Source: Candidatus Krumholzibacteriia bacterium
Lineage (GTDB): Bacteria > Krumholzibacteriota > Krumholzibacteriia > LZORAL124-64-63
DNA: 9,798 nt
Reading direction: 5' to 3'
Assembly (NCBI GenBank): GCA_016744275.1
Contig: JADGEP010000116.1
Location: 1-9,798 of the forward strand
The position numbers and the translations under genes were made by a program. Numbering within the stretch: position 1 is the first letter of the stretch; each line of letters begins with the position of its first letter. The notes below the pieces were generated by a model. That model did no database searches, was not told the DNA's origin, and worked only from the letters and a program-made list of their open reading frames with translations. Below are positions 5,454 through 9,798 of this stretch, one piece after another.

Positions 5454-8400
5454 ATGGGCCGACCGGAATCTGCTCCCCACACCACCAATGCCAAACCTCT
5501 GTCAGCCGTGGCCAGCGGTGGCTTTGTGGTGCTTGACGGAGAAGCCCATTACCGCATATCGGCCTACCAATGTCTGAAGCCCTTTTTAGTCAGCATTCCC
5601 AGCGATACCGACCTCTGGATGTACATTGCTTCTGGCGGCGGATTGACCGCCGGTCGGGTCGATTCGTCGGGCAGTATTTTCCCCTACCAAACCGTGGACC
5701 AGCTGCACGACGCCCACCACCACACCGGCCCAGTGACCTTGATTCGCGTCGAACAAGACGGCGAGCCTGCGGTCATGTGGGAGCCGTTTGTCCCGACAGA
5801 GACAGAACAATCTGGCACCGAACGGTCGCTCTACAAGAACATCACCGGCAACCGAATCGTCTTTGAAGAAATTCATCGGGAATTGCAACTCGCTTTCCGC
5901 TACAGCTGGGCCGCGTGCGATGAGTTTGGCTGGGTACGCACGGCGACGCTGAAAAACCTCGCCGACCAGCCCAGGCGCACAACAGTCCTCGATGGCCTGC
6001 GCAACGTCTTGCCTCACGGCGCCCCCCTGTCTTTGTACCAACAGGCCAGTAACCTGGTCGATGCCTACAAAAAAACGGAAGTGGACCCGGCTTCGGGGCT
6101 CGGCATTTTTTCGCTCACAGCAGGCATCACTGATCGCGCCGAGGCCATTGAAATTCTGCGGGCCAACACAGTTTGGTGCTGCGGCCTGGATGGATTTCGG
6201 GTGCATTTGTCGCCCTCGGCCATCTCGGAATTCCGCCAGGGCCACGTCATCGCTGGTGAGGGTCTCGCCAACGGAACCAGGGGCAATTATCTCGTCAGCT
6301 GCGGCATCGATTTGCCGGCTGGAGGGTCCTGCCGGTGGCACCTCGTTGGCGACACGGGCCGCGACCAAATGCAGGTCGCCACGCTGCGCCAACAGATTCT
6401 TGCCGATGCCGATCTTGATGGTCAGGTCAAAAATGCCCTGCGCCTGGCCGATCAAAACCTGCGGCGATTTGTGGCCAGTGCCGATGGTGTGCAACTGACC
6501 GGCCAACCGGAATCCTGGACCCACCACTTCGCCAACGTGCTTTTCAACAGCATGCGCGGCGGCGTCTTTGCCCACAACTATGACTTGCCCCGCAACGACC
6601 TGATCGATTTCCTGCAAGTGCGCAACACTGAGGTGGCGGCGCGCCAGCACGACTTGCTGGCAAAATTGCCGAAAAAAATGAGCATCCAAAACCTCGGCAA
6701 TCTCGCCCGAGAATCTGGCGACACGGATTTTGAGCGCCTTTGCCTGGAATATCTGCCCCTGCATTTTGGGCGGCGACACGGAGACCCCAGCCGTCCCTGG
6801 AATCGCTTTTCGATTCGTGTGCGGGATGACGGCGGCCAACAAGCCCTCAACTACGAAGGCAATTGGCGGGACATTTTCCAGAATTGGGAAGCCCTCTGCC
6901 CGGCTTTTCCCGGCTTTTTGCCCAACGTTGTGGCCAAATTTGTCAACGCCTCTACCGTGGACGGGTTCAACCCCTACCGCGTCAATCGAAACGGCGTGGA
7001 CTGGGAAGTCGAAAGCCCCGAAGACCCCTGGAGCAACATCGGCTATTGGGGCGATCACCAGATCATCTACTTGCTCAAATTGTTGGAATCCTGGCAACAG
7101 CATGACCCGCAGGGAATCGAAAACAATCTGGCCGCCGACATCTTCAGCTATGCCGCCGTGCCCTACCGCATTCGGCCATACACCGACCTGCTGCGCGACT
7201 CCAGTGCGACCATCACCTTCGACCAGGAACGCGAGCGCCAACTCGCCGCCAGGGTCGAGGCGATCGGCACCGACGGCAAACTGCTGGCCGACAAACAGGG
7301 GGCGGTGTATCACGTCAATCTGTTCGAGAAACTGCTCGTACCAGTCCTGGCGAAATTGTCCAACCTGGTGCCCGATGCGGGCATCTGGATGAACACCCAG
7401 CGCCCCGAATGGAATGACGCCAACAACGCTCTGGCCGGCGGCGGTCTATCGGTCGTCACGCTTTGCCACGTCCGTCGCTACCTGAAATTTCTGGCCGAAG
7501 TCCTCACCAATTCCGAAGCAACCGCCTTGCCGGTTTCCACCGAAGTGGCCGACTGGTTCGGCATGATCCTCATTGCTCTGGACAGTGAAAAAGATCTGCT
7601 GGTGGGTGCCAGTCTCGCTCCTCGCGATCGCCGACGCCTGCTGGACAAGTTGGGCGTCGCTTTTTCCGCCTACCGCGAGACAGTCTATGCTGGCGGTTTT
7701 TCGGGGCGAACAGATTTGTCGTTATCCCAGGCCCGGCGCCTGTGCAGCACCGCTCTGGAATATGTCGAATGGGGCCTGGCAGCCAACCGCCGCTCCGATG
7801 GCCTCTACCACACCTACAACCTACTGCAGGTCGTCCCGGACAGCGATACGGCAGAGGTGAAGCGCCTGCCGCAGATGCTCGAAGGACAAGTCGCCATTTT
7901 GAGCTCGGAACTCCTATCGGCCACAGACTCACTGGCGGTGCTGGAACAGCTTTACGCCAGCCCCATGTACCGCCCGGATCAACGCAGTTTTATCCTTTAC
8001 CCCGAGCGGGAGTTGCCGGGTTTTCTGGACAAGAACACGGTGCCCCGAGCCCGCGTGGATAAAGTTTCGCTGCTGGTCGACATGCTCGCCAACGGCGACA
8101 CCTCGTTGCTTGGCCAGGATGCCGACGGCATTTGCCGGTTCAATCCGGATCTCGGCAACGCGCGCCAGGTTGGGGACGCCCTGAAGCAATTGGGGCAAGC
8201 CGACCGGTGGTCCGAGGCTGTCGAACGCGACAGTGCGGCGGTGCTGGACCTGTTCGAATCCGTATTCGAGCACGAGTTTTTCACGGGCCGCTCTGGCACC
8301 ATGTATGGCTATGAAGGCTTGGGCTGCATCTATTGGCACATGGTCACTAAGCTATTGCGGGCTGTGCAGGAAACACAGTGGCGAGCCCACGACACGGGAC

Positions 8401-8969
8401 AAAGTCAAGACGTACAGACGGCCCTGGCCGGTATGTACGAAAAAATCCGCTCTGGCATAGGCTACAAAAAATCGGCGACAGAATACGGGGCCTTTCCCAC
8501 CGATCCCTATTCGCACACTCCGGCCAGCGGCGGCGCCAAGCAACCAGGCATGACCGGGCAAGTGAAAGAGGAAATACTCACTCGCCGCGGTGAACTCGGC
8601 ATCCGGGTTGAGAAGGGCTGCGTGAGTTTTGACCCTGCCCGGCTGCAACCTGAAGAGTTCCTCAGCCAACCAGGCCAATGGGACTACTTCGGTTTGGCGG
8701 GCAAGCACCATTCGCTGGACCTGCCGGCCGGCAGTCTGGCCTTCACCTTGTGCCAGGTCCCGGTGGTCTATCAGTTGACCAACTCCGAGCCCAGCATCCG
8801 GATCACCGGGGCCGATGGCACTTCAAATACTCACTCAGGTTGCTCGTTGAATGAAGAACTGAGTGCCGAAATTTTTGCCCGCAGCGGCCGGATCGAACAA
8901 GTTTGGGTTGAATTGCAGGCGCCAGCCACGAAGCAAGATCCGGCCCCAATGAACGGGATGTTTCCATGA
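5454..8969 (+). CDS. GH94-superfamily beta-glucan phosphorylase, GH149/GH161 type
   Basis: This 1171-residue protein has no signal peptide and should be cytoplasmic. It matches the layout of large inverting glycoside phosphorylases: an N-terminal beta-sandwich domain (about 15-320), a helical linker, and an (alpha/alpha)6 barrel (about 370-1020), then a beta-rich tail. The motif RPEWNDANNA (650-659) corresponds to the WND motif of GH94 enzymes, making D655 the likely general acid. Other conserved-looking blocks are GFNPYR (504-509), PWSNIGYWGDHQ (525-536), GRSGTMYGYEGLGCIYWHM, and SGGAKQPGMTGQVKEE (1025-1040), where the last probably helps hold phosphate. The length is far above that of cellobiose phosphorylases (about 800) and fits GH149/GH161, whose known members are beta-1,3-glucan phosphorylases releasing glucose 1-phosphate. 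The family assignment is from memory of motifs; family 149 versus 161 and the linkage used remain open. AAGGA at 5443-5447, 6 nt before ATG, supports the start. The stop overlaps the transporter start (ATGA). Confidence 0.8.
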   Translation: MGRPESAPHTTNAKPLSAVASGGFVVLDGEAHYRISAYQCLKPFLVSIPSDTDLWMYIASGGGLTAGRVDSSGSIFPYQTVDQLHDAHHHTGPVTLIRVEQDGEPAVMWEPFVPTETEQSGTERSLYKNITGNRIVFEEIHRELQLAFRYSWAACDEFGWVRTATLKNLADQPRRTTVLDGLRNVLPHGAPLSLYQQASNLVDAYKKTEVDPASGLGIFSLTAGITDRAEAIEILRANTVWCCGLDGFRVHLSPSAISEFRQGHVIAGEGLANGTRGNYLVSCGIDLPAGGSCRWHLVGDTGRDQMQVATLRQQILADADLDGQVKNALRLADQNLRRFVASADGVQLTGQPESWTHHFANVLFNSMRGGVFAHNYDLPRNDLIDFLQVRNTEVAARQHDLLAKLPKKMSIQNLGNLARESGDTDFERLCLEYLPLHFGRRHGDPSRPWNRFSIRVRDDGGQQALNYEGNWRDIFQNWEALCPAFPGFLPNVVAKFVNASTVDGFNPYRVNRNGVDWEVESPEDPWSNIGYWGDHQIIYLLKLLESWQQHDPQGIENNLAADIFSYAAVPYRIRPYTDLLRDSSATITFDQERERQLAARVEAIGTDGKLLADKQGAVYHVNLFEKLLVPVLAKLSNLVPDAGIWMNTQRPEWNDANNALAGGGLSVVTLCHVRRYLKFLAEVLTNSEATALPVSTEVADWFGMILIALDSEKDLLVGASLAPRDRRRLLDKLGVAFSAYRETVYAGGFSGRTDLSLSQARRLCSTALEYVEWGLAANRRSDGLYHTYNLLQVVPDSDTAEVKRLPQMLEGQVAILSSELLSATDSLAVLEQLYASPMYRPDQRSFILYPERELPGFLDKNTVPRARVDKVSLLVDMLANGDTSLLGQDADGICRFNPDLGNARQVGDALKQLGQADRWSEAVERDSAAVLDLFESVFEHEFFTGRSGTMYGYEGLGCIYWHMVTKLLRAVQETQWRAHDTGQSQDVQTALAGMYEKIRSGIGYKKSATEYGAFPTDPYSHTPASGGAKQPGMTGQVKEEILTRRGELGIRVEKGCVSFDPARLQPEEFLSQPGQWDYFGLAGKHHSLDLPAGSLAFTLCQVPVVYQLTNSEPSIRITGADGTSNTHSGCSLNEELSAEIFARSGRIEQVWVELQAPATKQDPAPMNGMFP

Positions 8970-9798
8970 GCGCAGCACGCCACTACAAGACCGCTCCGGA
9001 AGACCGCATCAGCCTGATGCATAAGGTGGCCTATGGGTCGGGCGCTTTCGTCAACAACCTGTTGGCTGCCGCCAGCAGTGGCATGATGCTGGTCCTGAAC
9101 CTCGGTCTGGGAATGAACCCGGCTCTGGTAGGCCTGCTGGGCGCTTTACCACGGCTCACTGACGCCTTCACCGACCCGTTGATGGGCTACATCTCCGACA
9201 ATGCCAACACCCGCTGGGGCCGGCGCCGGCCTTTCATTTTTGCCGGGGCCTTCGCCGCCGGGATCATTTTTGCACTGCTTTGGCAACTGCCTCAGGGCCG
9301 CAGCGAGTCATTCTACTTCGTCTTTTTCCTGGTGGGCTCGATCCTCTTCTACGCGGGCTACACCATTTTTGCCACGCCGTGGGTCGCCCTCGGCTACGAG
9401 TTGACACCCGACTACCACGAACGCACCCGGTTGATGGGCACCCAGAATTTCACCGGCCAATTGGCCTACCTCATCTCCCCGTGGTTTCTGTGGTTCATGA
9501 CCAAGGAAGATTGGTTTTCCGACCAGGTCGCCGGCGCCGCCGTGCTGGCCATTCTTGTCGGCGTGGTGGCCATCGGCCTGGGCATCCTGCCTGCGATTTT
9601 CCTGCGTGAACGCATGCAGGATGTGGCCACCAGCAAGACGGAAACCGCCCCGCCTCGACAGGGCTTCAAGGACAATGCCCGCGAGTTTTTTCGCGGCTTC
9701 GGCATCACCCTTTCATCTGCCCCGTTCCTGAAACTCTGCCTGGCCACTTTCATGGTCTTCAACGGCTTCATGCTGGTCGCCTCGTTCCAGTACTACGT
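8966..9798 (+). CDS. GPH-family (MelB-like) MFS sugar:cation symporter, 3' end outside window
   Basis: The frame stays open for 277 codons to the window edge. The ATG at 8966 overlaps the phosphorylase TGA in ATGA, so translation is probably coupled; a modest GGGA lies 7 nt upstream. The signature TDAFTDPLMG (65-74) followed by SDNANTRWGRRRP (77-89) is the loop 2-3 motif of glycoside-pentoside-hexuronide:cation symporters; D66 and D70 align with the cation-site aspartates D55 and D59 of MelB. About six to seven hydrophobic segments are seen, with the central charged loop near residues 212-235, as expected for half of a 12-helix protein. It would bring oligosaccharides or disaccharides across the inner membrane using a Na+ or H+ gradient. 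Coupling to a phosphorylase suggests it imports that enzyme's substrate. Which sugar and ion cannot be told here. Confidence 0.9.
   Translation, partial: MSAARHYKTAPEDRISLMHKVAYGSGAFVNNLLAAASSGMMLVLNLGLGMNPALVGLLGALPRLTDAFTDPLMGYISDNANTRWGRRRPFIFAGAFAAGIIFALLWQLPQGRSESFYFVFFLVGSILFYAGYTIFATPWVALGYELTPDYHERTRLMGTQNFTGQLAYLISPWFLWFMTKEDWFSDQVAGAAVLAILVGVVAIGLGILPAIFLRERMQDVATSKTETAPPRQGFKDNAREFFRGFGITLSSAPFLKLCLATFMVFNGFMLVASFQYY

Noticed and set aside
5586..7313. 575-codon open frame on the minus strand inside the phosphorylase
   Set aside because: It is an antisense shadow of a strongly conserved coding frame. Its translation shows no family signature and has the His/Val/Gly-rich look of reversed codons.

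Overview
The window looks like a glucan-utilisation locus from a GC-rich Gram-negative bacterium, probably a little-cultured lineage of the FCB superphylum such as Krumholzibacteriota, Eisenbacteria, Latescibacterota, KSB1 or Marinimicrobia. Three things point that way: a C-terminal FlgD-Ig / Por-secretion-type domain with the hallmark QNYPNPFNP motif, a surface protein that seems to carry an outer-membrane beta-barrel, and strong Shine-Dalgarno sites (AAGGAG, AGGAGG, AAGGA). Bacteroidota proper usually lack such sites. The exact phylum cannot be fixed from this sequence.

Layout. Two divergent arms flank a 266-bp regulatory gap (4102-4367). On the minus strand, reading leftward, is a cytoplasmic GH1 beta-glucosidase (4101-2698). 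It is followed with a 17-nt overlap by a large secreted protein (2714 to beyond position 1). That protein joins a clan GH-A, GH2-like TIM barrel to a long beta-strand-rich segment resembling an outer-membrane beta-barrel. On the plus strand is a secreted beta-sandwich protein with a FlgD-Ig / type IX-like sorting tail (4368-5357). After a 96-bp gap with a strong hairpin comes a 1171-residue GH94-superfamily phosphorylase of the GH149/GH161 type (5454-8969). Its stop overlaps the start of a GPH-family MFS sugar:cation symporter (8966 to beyond the window end).

How the genes may work together (inference). The sorting-domain protein and the GH-A/barrel fusion would act at the cell surface, binding and cutting or transglycosylating a beta-glucan, plausibly a beta-1,3-glucan such as laminarin. 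Oligosaccharides would cross the inner membrane through the GPH symporter. Inside, the phosphorylase would release glucose 1-phosphate by phosphorolysis and the GH1 enzyme would hydrolyse the remaining short beta-glucosides. No SusC/SusD pair is visible, so this may be a glucan locus built differently from the Bacteroidota type, but both ends are cut off.

Regulation. The gap has a TTGACA box reading toward the GH1 gene. A perfect 17-bp palindrome (4129-4145) sits at its -10/+1 region and is a good operator candidate. A perfect 8-bp stem-loop (4331-4350) ends 3 nt before the ribosome-binding site of the secreted protein. No regulator, RNA gene, mobile element or CRISPR array was seen.
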